This document shows, piece after piece, positions 28,564 through 37,090 of a stretch of 64,000 bases of DNA (position 1 is the first letter of the stretch; every line of letters starts with the position of its first letter). A program made the position numbers and the translations under genes. The stretch is taken from assembly GCF_900445235.1 (NCBI RefSeq), contig NZ_UFSM01000001.1, positions 2,123,501 to 2,187,500 on the forward strand. Direction: 5' to 3'. The notes beneath the pieces were generated by a model that was not told where the DNA came from, ran no database searches, and was given only the letters and a program-made list of their open reading frames with translations. Source of the DNA: Aminobacter aminovorans (GTDB lineage: Bacteria; Pseudomonadota; Alphaproteobacteria; Rhizobiales; Rhizobiaceae).

Positions 28564-29568
28564 CTAGGTCGTGTAGGCCGCCCTCACATTGTACAGGAAC
28601 ATTTCCGCGCAGGCATTCCAGGTGTAGCGCATGGCCCGCTCGCGGGCCTCGGTGCGGTCGATTTTGAGCGCCCCCAGCGCAGCCTCGCGCAGGTCTTCCG
28701 ATACCACCCCGCCAATGCCGTCGCCGACGATGTCGATCGGCCCCGTCACCGGATAGGCGGCGACCGGCGTGCCACTGGCCAGCGCCTCGATGATGACATT
28801 GCCGAAGGTGTCGGTGCGGCTCGGGAAGACGAAGACGTCGGATGAGGCGTAGATCTCGGCCAGTTCGTCGCTCGGCCGGCGCCCGAGGAAATGCGCCTCC
28901 GGATATCTTGCCTTCAGCCTTTCGAGTTCCGGCCCGTCGCCGACAAGCACCTTGGTGCCGGGCAGGTCGAGGTCGAGGAAGGCCGGCAGGTTCTTCTCTA
29001 CCGCAATGCGGCCGACACACAGGAAGATCGGCCGAGGCAGGTCCATCTCGACCTTCTTGTCGGGATGGAAGTGCTTGATGTCGACGCCACGCGTCCATGG
29101 CCTGAGCTTCTCGAAGCCGCGCGATGCGAGGTCGTCGGCAAGCGACTGGGTTGCGACCATGCAACCCTGGCCGGAATTGTGGAAATTGCGCAGCAGGCCG
29201 TAGGTCCAGCTCTCCGGCAGCGGCAGGCGGGCACTGACATATTCGGGAAAGCGGGTGTGGTAGCTGGTGGTGAAGGGGCGGTTGCGGGCGAGGCAATAGC
29301 GCCGCGCCATCATGCCGAGCGGGCCTTCGGTGACGAGATGGATGTGGTCGGGCCTGCGCTCGTCGATGATCCGGGCGACGTTGCCAGGTGTCGTCAGCGC
29401 CAGCCTGATGTCGGGATAGGTCGGCATCGGCAAGGTGCGGAAGATGTTCGGGGTCAGGAAGTCGGCTTCGGCGTCGAAGGCGGTCAGGGTTTCGGCGAGC
29501 CGTTCGAGCGTGTGGACGACGCCGTTGATCTGCGGACGCCAGGCGTCGGTGACCATCAGGATGCGCAA
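28564..29568 (-). CDS. GT4-family glycosyltransferase
   Basis: A 334-residue GT-B glycosyltransferase similar to alpha-mannosyltransferases. The N-terminal domain starts RILMVTDAWRPQINGVVHTL. The C-terminal donor domain has PIFLCVGRIAVEKNL and the conserved E-x7-E region PSRTDTFGNVIIEALASG. It should add a sugar to a lipid or polysaccharide at the cytosolic membrane face. The start is read as TTG 29568 because GGGGAAG lies about seven bases upstream and the family N-terminus begins there; longer in-frame starts give non-homologous-looking sequence. Confidence 0.85.
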   Translation of the reverse strand: MRILMVTDAWRPQINGVVHTLERLAETLTAFDAEADFLTPNIFRTLPMPTYPDIRLALTTPGNVARIIDERRPDHIHLVTEGPLGMMARRYCLARNRPFTTSYHTRFPEYVSARLPLPESWTYGLLRNFHNSGQGCMVATQSLADDLASRGFEKLRPWTRGVDIKHFHPDKKVEMDLPRPIFLCVGRIAVEKNLPAFLDLDLPGTKVLVGDGPELERLKARYPEAHFLGRRPSDELAEIYASSDVFVFPSRTDTFGNVIIEALASGTPVAAYPVTGPIDIVGDGIGGVVSEDLREAALGALKIDRTEARERAMRYTWNACAEMFLYNVRAAYTT

Positions 29569-29701
29569 AGGCGTCTTCCCCGTTGTCCGCGTCCCGGCCT
29601 GCCGGGAATCAGCGGTCCTCCATTCGTTGCGAGGCGCCTTTGAGCAGGATTGCATGACGCTGGAATGACGATGGCTTTTGTTCGCAACTGCGAAGGGCTG
29701 G

Positions 29702-29731
29702 GTCGGTTCTGCCCGAACCGGCATTTTCTTT
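29702..29731 (+). terminator. Terminator-like hairpin in the metQ leader
   Basis: An eight-pair stem (29702-29709 with 29715-29722, one G-T pair) is followed by ATTTTCTTTG. It lies 140 bases upstream of metQ. I do not find the features of the SAM-II riboswitch that often precedes methionine genes in this order, so this may be a simple attenuator or an unrelated transcript end. Confidence 0.3.
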
Positions 29732-29869
29732 GTGACGATTTTTCCCAAGGCAGGGCGTGGTGTGAAATCCGATCCTTTGCCGAGAGAGGGTCGTTTGCCG
29801 AGGATAAGGGCAAGCTTCGCGATCGGCGGAGCGAGCCATCCTCCCAACGGCTCTCAGCGAGAATTCGAA

Positions 29870-30718
29870 ATGACCGAGATCACCAAATCCGTTTCCAACC
29901 GCAACACGATCAGCCGGCGCTCGGCACTTGCCGCGCTGCTCGCCTCCGTCGTCACCGTCATCAGCTTCACCGTTCCGCACCACGCGCTTGCCGAAGACAA
30001 GGCCGCGATCAAGGTAGGCATCATCTCGGGCGAGGACGAGGATGTCTGGCGCGTGGTCAAGGCCGAAGCCGCCAAGCAGGGCCTCGAGATCGAGACTGTC
30101 GTGTTCAATGACTACACCCAGCCCAACGAGGCGCTGGAGCGCGGCGAGATCGACGCCAACGCCTTCCAGCACCAGCCCTATCTCGACAACCAGATCAAGA
30201 CGCAGGGCTACCACATCACCCCCGTCGGCTATACCGGCCTGTGGCCGATCGGCCTCTATTCCAAGAAGCACGCCAAGCTCGAGGCGCTGCCTGAGGCCGC
30301 CGTCATCGGCGTGCCCAACGATCCGTCCAACGAAGGTCGCGCACTTCGCGTGCTCGCTGACGCCGGCCTGATCAAGCTGAAGGACGGCACCGGCATCCTG
30401 GCGACCGTCGCCGACATCGTTGAAAACCCGAAGAAGTTCGAGATCAAGGAGCTCGACGCCGGCATCGTCGGCCGTTCGGTCGAGGACCTCGACGCAGCGG
30501 TTGTCAATACCGATTGGGCGCTGAAGAGTGGCCTCAAGCCCGAGAACCGCATCGCCCAAGAGCCGGTTGCCGACAATCCGTACCGCAACTTCATCGCCGT
30601 CAAGACGGGCAGCGAGAACGAGGGCTGGGTCAAGAAACTCGTCGCCGCTTACCAGAACGAGACCGTCAAGGCCGAGTTCGACCGCGTCTACAAGGGCACC
30701 GGCGTCGCCGCCTACTGA
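29870..30718 (+). CDS. metQ: Methionine ABC transporter substrate-binding protein
   Basis: A 282-residue NlpA/MetQ family periplasmic binding protein. A signal peptide with twin arginines (SRRSALAAL) and cleavage near HALA/ED covers about residues 1-42. No lipobox cysteine is present, so it appears soluble rather than lipid-anchored. Family motifs include VFNDYTQPNEAL and DANAFQHQPYLD. It delivers methionine (D or L) to MetNI. It starts the metQ-metN-metI unit; the gene order differs from the metNIQ order of E. coli. Confidence 0.92.
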   Translation: MTEITKSVSNRNTISRRSALAALLASVVTVISFTVPHHALAEDKAAIKVGIISGEDEDVWRVVKAEAAKQGLEIETVVFNDYTQPNEALERGEIDANAFQHQPYLDNQIKTQGYHITPVGYTGLWPIGLYSKKHAKLEALPEAAVIGVPNDPSNEGRALRVLADAGLIKLKDGTGILATVADIVENPKKFEIKELDAGIVGRSVEDLDAAVVNTDWALKSGLKPENRIAQEPVADNPYRNFIAVKTGSENEGWVKKLVAAYQNETVKAEFDRVYKGTGVAAY

Positions 30719-30741
30719 GCCTGACGACTGATAACAACGGA

Positions 30742-30769
30742 GGCGGCCCGCCAGCGGTGGCGGGCCGCC
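30742..30769 (+). promoter_or_regulatory. Intercistronic hairpin between metQ and metN
   Basis: A perfect 11-base stem GGCGGCCCGCC/GGCGGGCCGCC with a six-base loop lies 24 bases after metQ. Only a short T-containing tract follows. It fits a 3'-stabilising or partial-termination element that lets the binding protein be made in excess of the transporter. Confidence 0.6.
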
Positions 30770-30792
30770 TTCCGCTTTCCCGAGGGGATTTC

Positions 30793-31878
30793 ATGACCCA
30801 GCATTTTGCAACCATCGGAGGGGTGTCGCCGCCTTTCGATGCCGCGCTGTCGGATATTGTCGTGCGCATCGTCGACCTCAAGCGGCGGTTCGGCCAGACG
30901 CCCGCCGTCGACGGCGTTTCGCTTACCGTGCGCAAGGGCGAGGTGCTTGGTATCATCGGCCGCAGCGGCGCCGGCAAGTCGACGCTGATCCGCTGCCTGA
31001 ACGGGCTGGAACAGCCTGATAGCGGCCAGATCTTCGTCGAGGGCCGCGAAATCACTGGCCTCAGTGAGCGCGAGCTGCAACCGCTGCGCCGGCGCATCGG
31101 CATGATCTTCCAGCACTTCAACCTTTTGTCGGCCAAGACAGTCGAGGAAAATGTCGCCCTGCCGCTCAAGATCGAAGGCCTGCCGAAAGCCGAGCGGCTC
31201 AAGCGCGCGGCCGAACTGCTCGAACTCGTCGGCCTCGCAGACAAAGCCAAGGCCTATCCGGCCTCGCTGTCAGGCGGGCAGAAGCAGCGTGTCGGCATCG
31301 CGCGCGCGCTCGCCGCGCGCCCGGTAGTGCTGCTCTCCGACGAAGCGACCTCGGCGCTGGACCCCGAGACGACCCGCTCGATCCTCGCGCTTCTGAAGGA
31401 CATCAACCGCAAGCTCGGCCTGACAATCCTGCTGATCACCCACGAGATGGAGGTCATCCGCAGCATTGCCGACCGCGTCGCCGTCATCGACGCAGGGCGC
31501 ATCGTCGAGGAGGGGCCAGTATGGTCGACCTTCGCCGATCCGCGCACCGAAGTGACTCGCAGCCTGCTCGCAGGCATCCGGCCGCAACTGCCTCAGGCAA
31601 TCACCGCCCGCCTTGCAGGTGCCGGACGCGAAGCGATCCTGCGTGTCGACATTTCAGGCGAAGCAGCGCGCCGCCCGTTGCTGCAGGAGCTGGCATGCGC
31701 AGCATCCAGCCGATTCCGGCTCGTTCATGGCGGCATCGACACCATCCAGGGCGAGCCGGTGGGCACGCTGTTCCTCGGTGTCGAAGCCGCATCGCGCGGA
31801 ATAGCCGAGATTGTCGAATTCCTGAATGCCCGCGATGCCCGGGTCGAGGTGCTTGGTTATGTCACAGATAATGTTTGA
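30793..31878 (+). CDS. metN: Methionine ABC transporter ATP-binding protein
   Basis: A 361-residue ATPase that powers MetI. Walker A GRSGAGKST is near residue 56, the signature LSGGQKQRV near 158 and the Walker B LLSDEATSALDPET near 178. The C-terminal NIL domain (about 275-350) is the regulatory methionine-binding domain typical of MetN. GAGGGGA precedes ATG 30793. The gene overlaps metI by 20 bases. Confidence 0.95.
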   Translation: MTQHFATIGGVSPPFDAALSDIVVRIVDLKRRFGQTPAVDGVSLTVRKGEVLGIIGRSGAGKSTLIRCLNGLEQPDSGQIFVEGREITGLSERELQPLRRRIGMIFQHFNLLSAKTVEENVALPLKIEGLPKAERLKRAAELLELVGLADKAKAYPASLSGGQKQRVGIARALAARPVVLLSDEATSALDPETTRSILALLKDINRKLGLTILLITHEMEVIRSIADRVAVIDAGRIVEEGPVWSTFADPRTEVTRSLLAGIRPQLPQAITARLAGAGREAILRVDISGEAARRPLLQELACAASSRFRLVHGGIDTIQGEPVGTLFLGVEAASRGIAEIVEFLNARDARVEVLGYVTDNV

Positions 31879-32515
31879 ACTGCTGTTGCGCTCGCTGTGG
31901 GAGACGGTGTTGATGACGGCGGCATCGGGGCTGATCTCGCTCGTCTTCGGCTTGCCGCTGGGCCTGGCACTTGTTGCCACCGACCGTGGCGGCATCGCCT
32001 CCAATCGCTGGATCAACGGGGTCCTCGGCGCTCTCGTCAACGGCTTCCGCTCGGTGCCGTTCATCATCCTTTTGGTGGCGCTGATCCCGCTGACTCGGCT
32101 GATCGTCGGCACCTCGATCGGCACCTGGGCGGCGATCGTGCCGCTGGCGATTGCCGCCACGCCGTATTATGCGCGCATTGCCGAAGTGTCGCTGCGCGAG
32201 GTCGATCGCGGCCTTATCGAGGCGGTGCGGGCGATGGGCGGTGGCCGCTGGGCGATCATCCGCGAGGTGCTGGTGCCCGAGGCGCTGCCGGGTATCGTCG
32301 CGGGCTTCACAGTGACGCTGGTGACGCTGGTCGGCGCCTCGGCCATGGCGGGTGCCATCGGCGCGGGCGGGCTCGGCGACCTCGCCATACGCTACGGCTA
32401 CCAGCGTTTCGAGACGGCTGTCATGGTTGCTGTGGTGGCAGTGCTGATCGTGCTCGTCTGCGGCATCCAGTGGATCGGCGACAGGCTGGTGACGCGGCTC
32501 GACCGCCGCGCCTGA
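31859..32515 (+). CDS. metI: Methionine ABC transporter permease
   Basis: A 218-residue inner-membrane permease with five hydrophobic segments. The coupling-helix EAA motif reads EAVRAMGGGRWAIIREVLVPEALPG, here split by position: residues about 117-141. ATG 31859 is chosen because GAGGTG lies upstream inside metN; ATG 31871 is a possible alternative. The 20-base overlap with metN indicates coupled translation. Confidence 0.94.
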   Translation: MSQIMFELLLRSLWETVLMTAASGLISLVFGLPLGLALVATDRGGIASNRWINGVLGALVNGFRSVPFIILLVALIPLTRLIVGTSIGTWAAIVPLAIAATPYYARIAEVSLREVDRGLIEAVRAMGGGRWAIIREVLVPEALPGIVAGFTVTLVTLVGASAMAGAIGAGGLGDLAIRYGYQRFETAVMVAVVAVLIVLVCGIQWIGDRLVTRLDRRA

Positions 32516-33940
32516 TCAGGCCGGTACGCGGATCATCGCGCGCAGGCCGCCCAGCGGGCTGTCGCTCAACTTGATGTCGCCGCCATGGCTGCGCGCAATG
32601 TCGCGGGCTACAGCCAGGCCGAGGCCTGTACCGGTCGAATCTAGATTGCGTGCCTCGTCGAGCCGGAAGAACGGCTTGAACACCTCTTCGCGCTTTTCCT
32701 CGGGAATGCCGGGGCCGTTGTCGTCGACCATGACCACCAGCATGCCGCGATCGTGGACGGCCTTGACCTCGACCTCCTTGGCGTAGCGGAAGGCGTTGCC
32801 GACGACGTTCTGCAGCAGGCGGGCAAAGGCGTTCGGGCGGACGTGCACTTCCGGCTCGCCGACAAGCGTCACCTTGAGCTTGCGCTTGCGCAGCCGGGCT
32901 TCCTCGCCGATCTTGTCGAGATAGCTGGTGAGGTCGAAGCGGCCTGGGTCCTCCGACGCCTCGCCGCGGGCAAAGGCGAGATAGGCCTCGAGCATAGACT
33001 GCATGTCGTCGACATCCTGGCTCAGCGCCTCGGTGTCGACCTTGCTGCCCGACAGCGCGAGCTGCAGCTTGAAGCGGGTCAAAATGGTGCGCAGGTCGTG
33101 GCTGACGCCGGTCAGCATCGCCGTGCGCTGGTCGATCTGGCGTTCGATGCGTTCGCGCATCTGGATGAAGGCGAAGCCGGCGCGCCGCACCTCCTCGGCG
33201 CCGCGCGGCCGGAAGTTGGGCGGCATCGGCCGGCCCTTGCCGAAGCTTTCGGCGGCTTCGGTCAGCTGCAGGATCGGGCGGATCTGGTTGCGCAGGAACG
33301 GAATGGCGATCGTCAGCAGCACCAGCGAGGTGCCGACCATCCACAACAGGAAGATGTGGGTGTTCGAGGCGTAAGCCTGGCTTCGGCGGACGAAGACTCT
33401 AAGCACCTTGTCGTCGAGCTGCACGCGCACCTCGACGATGTTGGAGTTGCCGACGGTGTCGAGCCAGAACGGCTTGTTGATCTGCTTGCGGATTTCGGTC
33501 GACAGCGCCTGGTCGAGGATCGAGAAGAATGGTTTCGGGCCGGGGGGCGGCAGGGGCTCGGCTGGCAGCAGGTCGATCTTCAGCGACATGCGCTCCTGGG
33601 CGATGCGGATGATCTGTGCGTAGCTCTCAGGCTGCGGAAAAGTGTCGAGCAGGTCGATGATGCCTGCGATGTCGCGCGTCACCGCCTGCGACAGGCGAAC
33701 AGTGACCGTCTGCCAATGCCGCTCCATGAAGACGAAGGCGACGACCGACTGCAGCAGGATCATTGGCGTGATGACGATAAGCAGCGAGCGGGCATAGAGC
33801 CGCTTGGGCATGTAGAGCGACACGCGCCGCCAGAAGCGGTTCCAACTGCGCGGCACTGCCGTCAGCGCACGCCAGCTGCGTGTGCCAAGACCGCCTCCGC
33901 CGGTCCGTTCCATGTCGGTGGTTGCCATCCGCCCTTCCAT
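32516..33940 (-). CDS. Membrane sensor histidine kinase (EnvZ-like)
   Basis: A roughly 474-residue two-component kinase. Transmembrane segments lie near residues 50-72 and 195-217, with a periplasmic sensor of about 120 residues between them. A HAMP linker (218-270) leads to the phosphorylated His281 in GVSHDLRT and to an ATPase domain with DNGPGIP and GTGLGLAVA motifs. It reads the same strand as the response regulator 720 bases upstream and is the likely partner. Starts at 33940 or 33928 are both possible. Confidence 0.88.
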   Translation of the reverse strand: MEGRMATTDMERTGGGGLGTRSWRALTAVPRSWNRFWRRVSLYMPKRLYARSLLIVITPMILLQSVVAFVFMERHWQTVTVRLSQAVTRDIAGIIDLLDTFPQPESYAQIIRIAQERMSLKIDLLPAEPLPPPGPKPFFSILDQALSTEIRKQINKPFWLDTVGNSNIVEVRVQLDDKVLRVFVRRSQAYASNTHIFLLWMVGTSLVLLTIAIPFLRNQIRPILQLTEAAESFGKGRPMPPNFRPRGAEEVRRAGFAFIQMRERIERQIDQRTAMLTGVSHDLRTILTRFKLQLALSGSKVDTEALSQDVDDMQSMLEAYLAFARGEASEDPGRFDLTSYLDKIGEEARLRKRKLKVTLVGEPEVHVRPNAFARLLQNVVGNAFRYAKEVEVKAVHDRGMLVVMVDDNGPGIPEEKREEVFKPFFRLDEARNLDSTGTGLGLAVARDIARSHGGDIKLSDSPLGGLRAMIRVPA

Positions 33941-34126
33941 TTGCTGCTCGCCGGACTGCTCCGGCGGGCTCGCATCGATCCTATTCCACACCAGATCGTT
34001 CCGAAACTGTCTTTGAAGTTCAACAGCTTACCTTGTCAAACTCCATCTTGCCCAATGCTGAAAACATAGGGCTTTTTGCCGTAAATCCAATTGTCGCGAG
34101 GCATTACGCAGCCCGCGGGCAAGATT

Positions 34127-34166
34127 GCCTGCAACTGTGCCGAGACTGTGTCGGCAATTGCAAGGC
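34127..34166. other. Imperfect cruciform upstream of the kinase gene
   Basis: GCCTGCAA and TTGCAAGGC enclose an inner stem TGCCGA/TCGGCA. It lies about 190 bases upstream of the kinase start in a gene-free stretch (33941-34274). It could be a regulatory site or a 3' end of the preceding small gene on the minus strand. No factor can be named. Confidence 0.35.
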
Positions 34167-34274
34167 CGGTGACTGGGCTTCACCGGGCCCGGGTGCAGGT
34201 AGGAACGCTGCTGCAAGCCGAGAGCAAGTTCGCAAAGCTGTTGCCCGCAGCGGGACTGCAGGGTGAGACAAAGT

Positions 34275-34472
34275 TCAGGCTGCGAAGTTCAGCCCGAACT
34301 GGTCTGGCGATCGGATGCCAGGCAGTTTCTTGGCTTCGTTGAGGGCCGCTTTCGACCCCGTGTGATCGCCTGAAGCATGCAGTTGCTCGCCCTTGGCGCG
34401 CAGCTCCTTGACCTTCGTCATGTCCGCGTCCGCGAGCGGGGAAGTGGGCAAAGCAGCGTCGGTCGCCGCCAT
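34275..34472 (-). CDS. Small exported-type protein, start region apparently frameshifted
   Basis: The intact frame encodes 65 residues from an internal ATG. The same frame continues upstream as a textbook signal peptide (TITLAFAISVFPATAFA before HSCPT) but has no start codon. A well-placed ATG at 34546 with GGGAGAAA upstream is off by one base; one extra G (GATGGTT instead of GATGTT) would restore a protein of about 90 residues. The mature part, with ELRAKGEQLHASGDHTGSK, looks like a small helical periplasmic protein. It lies between the response regulator and kinase genes on their strand. Either a real inactivating mutation or a sequence error. Confidence 0.6.
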   Translation of the reverse strand: MAATDAALPTSPLADADMTKVKELRAKGEQLHASGDHTGSKAALNEAKKLPGIRSPDQFGLNFAA

Positions 34473-34660
34473 GATGGTCGGGCAGGAATGGGCGAATGCG
34501 GTGGCTGGAAAGACAGAGATGGCAAATGCAAGCGTGATGGTAACATCGCCGTTTCTCCCACGCCGGCTCGCTTGATGCGGTCTCGTCGCCGGCGCGCAAT
34601 GTCACATCGGAGCGGCCGGCTTCAACAACCGGCCGTCCGGGAGGCCTCCGCTGCTGCTGG

Positions 34661-35380
34661 CTATTCCACGCTAAGTCGGTAGCCGATGCCGCGCACCGTC
34701 TGCAGCCAGACGGGATTCGCCGGATCGCGCTCGATCTTGCGTCGCAGGCGGTTGATCTGCACGTCGATGGTGCGCTCGCCGACCTCGGAATCACCCGTCA
34801 CCAGTTCGTGGCGCGGGATGGTCTCGCCGGCGCGCGCGGCAAAGATGGCGAGAATCTCCTGTTCGCGGTCGGTAAGCTTGAGGGCTTCGCCGCCGCGCTT
34901 CAGTTCGCGCCGCGCGATCTGGAAGGTGTAGGGGCCGAACACCAGCTGCTCGACCTTCGGCGTCGCCGCCGGGCCGCCACGGCGCAGGATGTTGTTGATC
35001 CTGAGGATCAGTTCGCGCGGGTCGAACGGCTTGGGCAGATAGTCGTCGGCGCCGGCTTCGAGGCCGGTGATGCGGCTGTCGGTCTCCGACAATGCCGTCA
35101 GCATCAGGATCGGCACGTCCTTCTGGTCGCGCAGCGACTTCGTCAGCTCGATGCCGTTTTCGCCCGGCATCATCACGTCGAGGATGAGAAGGTCGAAGTC
35201 GAGGCCGGCAAGCTTGCGCCGCGCTTCGTCGGCATTGCCCGCGACAGTAACGCGAAAGCCGTTTTCGGTCAGATACTGCTTGAGCAGGTTGCGGATGCGC
35301 GTATCGTCGTCGACGACGAGCAGATGCGGAGCATCGTCGCCCAACGTGGCCTGGCTGGCCGTCTTTTCGTTATTCTCCAT
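34661..35380 (-). CDS. OmpR-family response regulator (PetR-like)
   Basis: A 239-residue regulator. The receiver domain (about 18-135) has the acidic pocket DDD at 24-26, the phosphoacceptor D68 in LLILDVMMPG and the conserved Lys in YLPKPFDP. The winged-helix DNA-binding domain ends VQINRLRRKIERDPA..GIGYRLSVE. Its start overlaps the end of the MarR gene by 11 bases. This MarR plus OmpR pairing recalls petP-petR, known near bc1 genes in Rhodobacter; that equivalence is inferred. Confidence 0.88.
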   Translation of the reverse strand: MENNEKTASQATLGDDAPHLLVVDDDTRIRNLLKQYLTENGFRVTVAGNADEARRKLAGLDFDLLILDVMMPGENGIELTKSLRDQKDVPILMLTALSETDSRITGLEAGADDYLPKPFDPRELILRINNILRRGGPAATPKVEQLVFGPYTFQIARRELKRGGEALKLTDREQEILAIFAARAGETIPRHELVTGDSEVGERTIDVQINRLRRKIERDPANPVWLQTVRGIGYRLSVE

Positions 35381-35900
35381 GGTCTTTCCCCGGCGTGTTT
35401 CCGGGCAGATGATCAATCTGCGCCCTTAATTCGGGATTGACCATCGCCTTAAGGAATCTTTCGATCCAGGCCCGCTCGGTCTCTCCCGCGCCCTCCAGTG
35501 CCGCATGGATGCGGCGTGACTGTGGCCGCGCCAGCGCCAGTGTCAATGTGCGTCCCTTGGGCGTCGGATAGAGCTCGCGCTGGCGCCTGTCACGCGGCCC
35601 CTGGACCTGGACGATGTAGCCAGCGTCGATGAGTTGCTTGAGCACGCGCGCCAGGCTCTGCTTGGTGATCTTGAGCACGTCGAGCAGTTCGGCAACCGTC
35701 AGCCCGGGCAGGCGGTTGACGAAGTGCAGCACGCGGTGATGGGCGCGGCCGAAACCGTATTCGGCGAGGATCTGGTCGGGGTCGGAGGTGAAGTCGCGAT
35801 AGGCGAAATACATCAGCTCGATGATCGAGAAATCGATGCCTTCGTCTGCCGTCACGGCGGTGCGGATCGGTTGGGCGGTTGCGCCGCTGCGTTGTGCCAT
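35370..35900 (-). CDS. MarR-family transcriptional regulator (PetP-like)
   Basis: A 176-residue winged-helix protein. The DNA-binding core GLTVAELLDVLKITKQSLARVL (about 73-94, split here by naming only) and the wing VQGPRDRRQRELYPTPKG are typical of MarR. ATG 35900 has AGGAA five bases upstream; the longer start at 35918 would run into the palindrome. The gene is first in the MarR-response regulator unit and directly downstream of a large palindrome that is probably its own operator. Confidence 0.87.
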   Translation of the reverse strand: MAQRSGATAQPIRTAVTADEGIDFSIIELMYFAYRDFTSDPDQILAEYGFGRAHHRVLHFVNRLPGLTVAELLDVLKITKQSLARVLKQLIDAGYIVQVQGPRDRRQRELYPTPKGRTLTLALARPQSRRIHAALEGAGETERAWIERFLKAMVNPELRAQIDHLPGNTPGKDHGE

Positions 35901-35916
35901 GGAATTCCTGTTCGTC

Positions 35917-35945
35917 AATTTATGTCAGCACTGTTGACATAAATT
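35917..35945. promoter_or_regulatory. 29-bp palindromic operator upstream of the MarR gene
   Basis: Perfect 11-base arms AATTTATGTCA and complement flank GCACTGT, in which two more pairs match, so only one of 14 base pairs is mismatched. It is AT-rich against a GC-rich background. It lies 17-45 bases upstream of the MarR start and about 195 bases upstream of ilvE on the other strand. Position and symmetry fit autoregulation by a dimeric regulator. Confidence 0.75.
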
Positions 35946-36116
35946 AGGTGCGATGGTAATTTTTGCCAAGCTTTTCGGCGGATTGCGAACGAAAAGGCAA
36001 GGTGCGGTGGTTTTTTCCGAAACATCGTGAGTTTGCCGCCGTGTTCTGGCCCGCCTACGCTTTATCCATCAGGCCCCTCGCGGGCCATCAAGAACGATAC
36101 GAAACGATAGGCAGGC

Positions 36117-36130
36117 TCCCGCCTGCGGGA
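36117..36130 (+). promoter_or_regulatory. Hairpin overlapping the ilvE ribosome site
   Basis: TCCCGC/GCGGGA with a two-base loop runs into GGGAAGG, the ribosome site of ilvE. Pairing would hide part of that site. The same layout occurs before the 37.7 kb hydrolase gene. Confidence 0.35.
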
Positions 36131-36139
36131 AGGTTTACC

Positions 36140-37033
36140 ATGGCATCCGTTCCTTTCGACCAGCTCGATGGATTCATCTGGATGAACGGCGAGTTCGTCC
36201 AGTGGGCCGACGCCAAGATTCACGTACTAACCCATGGTCTGCACTATGCAAGCGCGGTGTTCGAGGGCGAGCGCGCCTATGGCGGCGAGATCTTCAAGCT
36301 CACCGAGCACACCGAGCGTCTGCATGAATCGGCCCGGATCCTTGGCTTCACCATTCCTTATTCTGTCGAAGCGATCGACGATGCCTGCCGCGAGCTCTTG
36401 AAGAAGCAGGGTTTCCAGGACGCCTATGTGCGCCCGATCGCCTGGCGCGGCAGCGAAGAAATGGGCGTTGCCGCCCACAAGAACCGCATCAACGTTGCCG
36501 TCGCCATCTGGCAGTGGCCGAGCTATTTCGATCCGGCACAGAAGCTGAAGGGCATCCGCCTCGACATTGCCGAATGGCGCCGCCCAGACCCACGCACGGC
36601 ACCATCGAAGTCCAAGGCTGCCGGCCTCTACATGATCTGCACCCTGTCCAAGCATGCAGCCGAGGCCAAGGGTTATGCCGATGCGATGATGCTCGACTGG
36701 CGCGGCCAGGTTGCCGAGGCGACCGGCGCCAACATCTTCTTCGTCAAGGACGGCAAGGTGCACACGCCGAAGGCCGACTGCTTCCTCGACGGCATTACCC
36801 GCCGCACGGTTATCGGCCTCGCCAAGGATCGTGGTCTCGAGGTCGTCGAGCGCGTTATCATGCCGGAGGAACTGGAAGGCTTCGAGCAGTGCTTCCTGAC
36901 CGGCACGGCGGCTGAAGTGACGCCGGTTTCCGAGATCGGCCAGTACCGATTCGAGGTCGGCGAAATCGCCAGGACCTTGATGAACGACTATTCCGCTGCG
37001 GTTCAGCCCAAGCACGCGATTGCTGCGGAATAA
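36140..37033 (+). CDS. ilvE: Branched-chain amino acid aminotransferase
   Basis: A 297-residue class IV PLP aminotransferase that makes or degrades Leu, Ile and Val. Typical segments are THGLHYASAVFEGERAYGG near residues 31-49, SKSKAAGLYM near 155-164 (the lysine there should hold PLP), and EATGANIFFVKDGKVHTP. The ending QCFLTGTAAEVTPV is the second PLP-site loop. ATG 36140 has GGGAAGG upstream. It is divergent from the MarR gene and is followed by a terminator. Confidence 0.93.
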   Translation: MASVPFDQLDGFIWMNGEFVQWADAKIHVLTHGLHYASAVFEGERAYGGEIFKLTEHTERLHESARILGFTIPYSVEAIDDACRELLKKQGFQDAYVRPIAWRGSEEMGVAAHKNRINVAVAIWQWPSYFDPAQKLKGIRLDIAEWRRPDPRTAPSKSKAAGLYMICTLSKHAAEAKGYADAMMLDWRGQVAEATGANIFFVKDGKVHTPKADCFLDGITRRTVIGLAKDRGLEVVERVIMPEELEGFEQCFLTGTAAEVTPVSEIGQYRFEVGEIARTLMNDYSAAVQPKHAIAAE

Positions 37034-37062
37034 CAAGCAGTATCAATATATTAACGTTGCGG

Positions 37063-37090
37063 AAGGGCGGTTTTCGAGCCGCCCTTTTTG
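37063..37090 (+). terminator. Intrinsic terminator of ilvE
   Basis: The eight-base stem AAGGGCGG/CCGCCCTT with an eight-base loop is followed by TTTG. It begins 30 bases after the stop. Confidence 0.85.

Noticed and set aside
29640..29869. SAM-II riboswitch upstream of metQ
   Set aside because: I looked for the conserved pseudoknot boxes near the start codon and did not find them; only a plain hairpin is seen.
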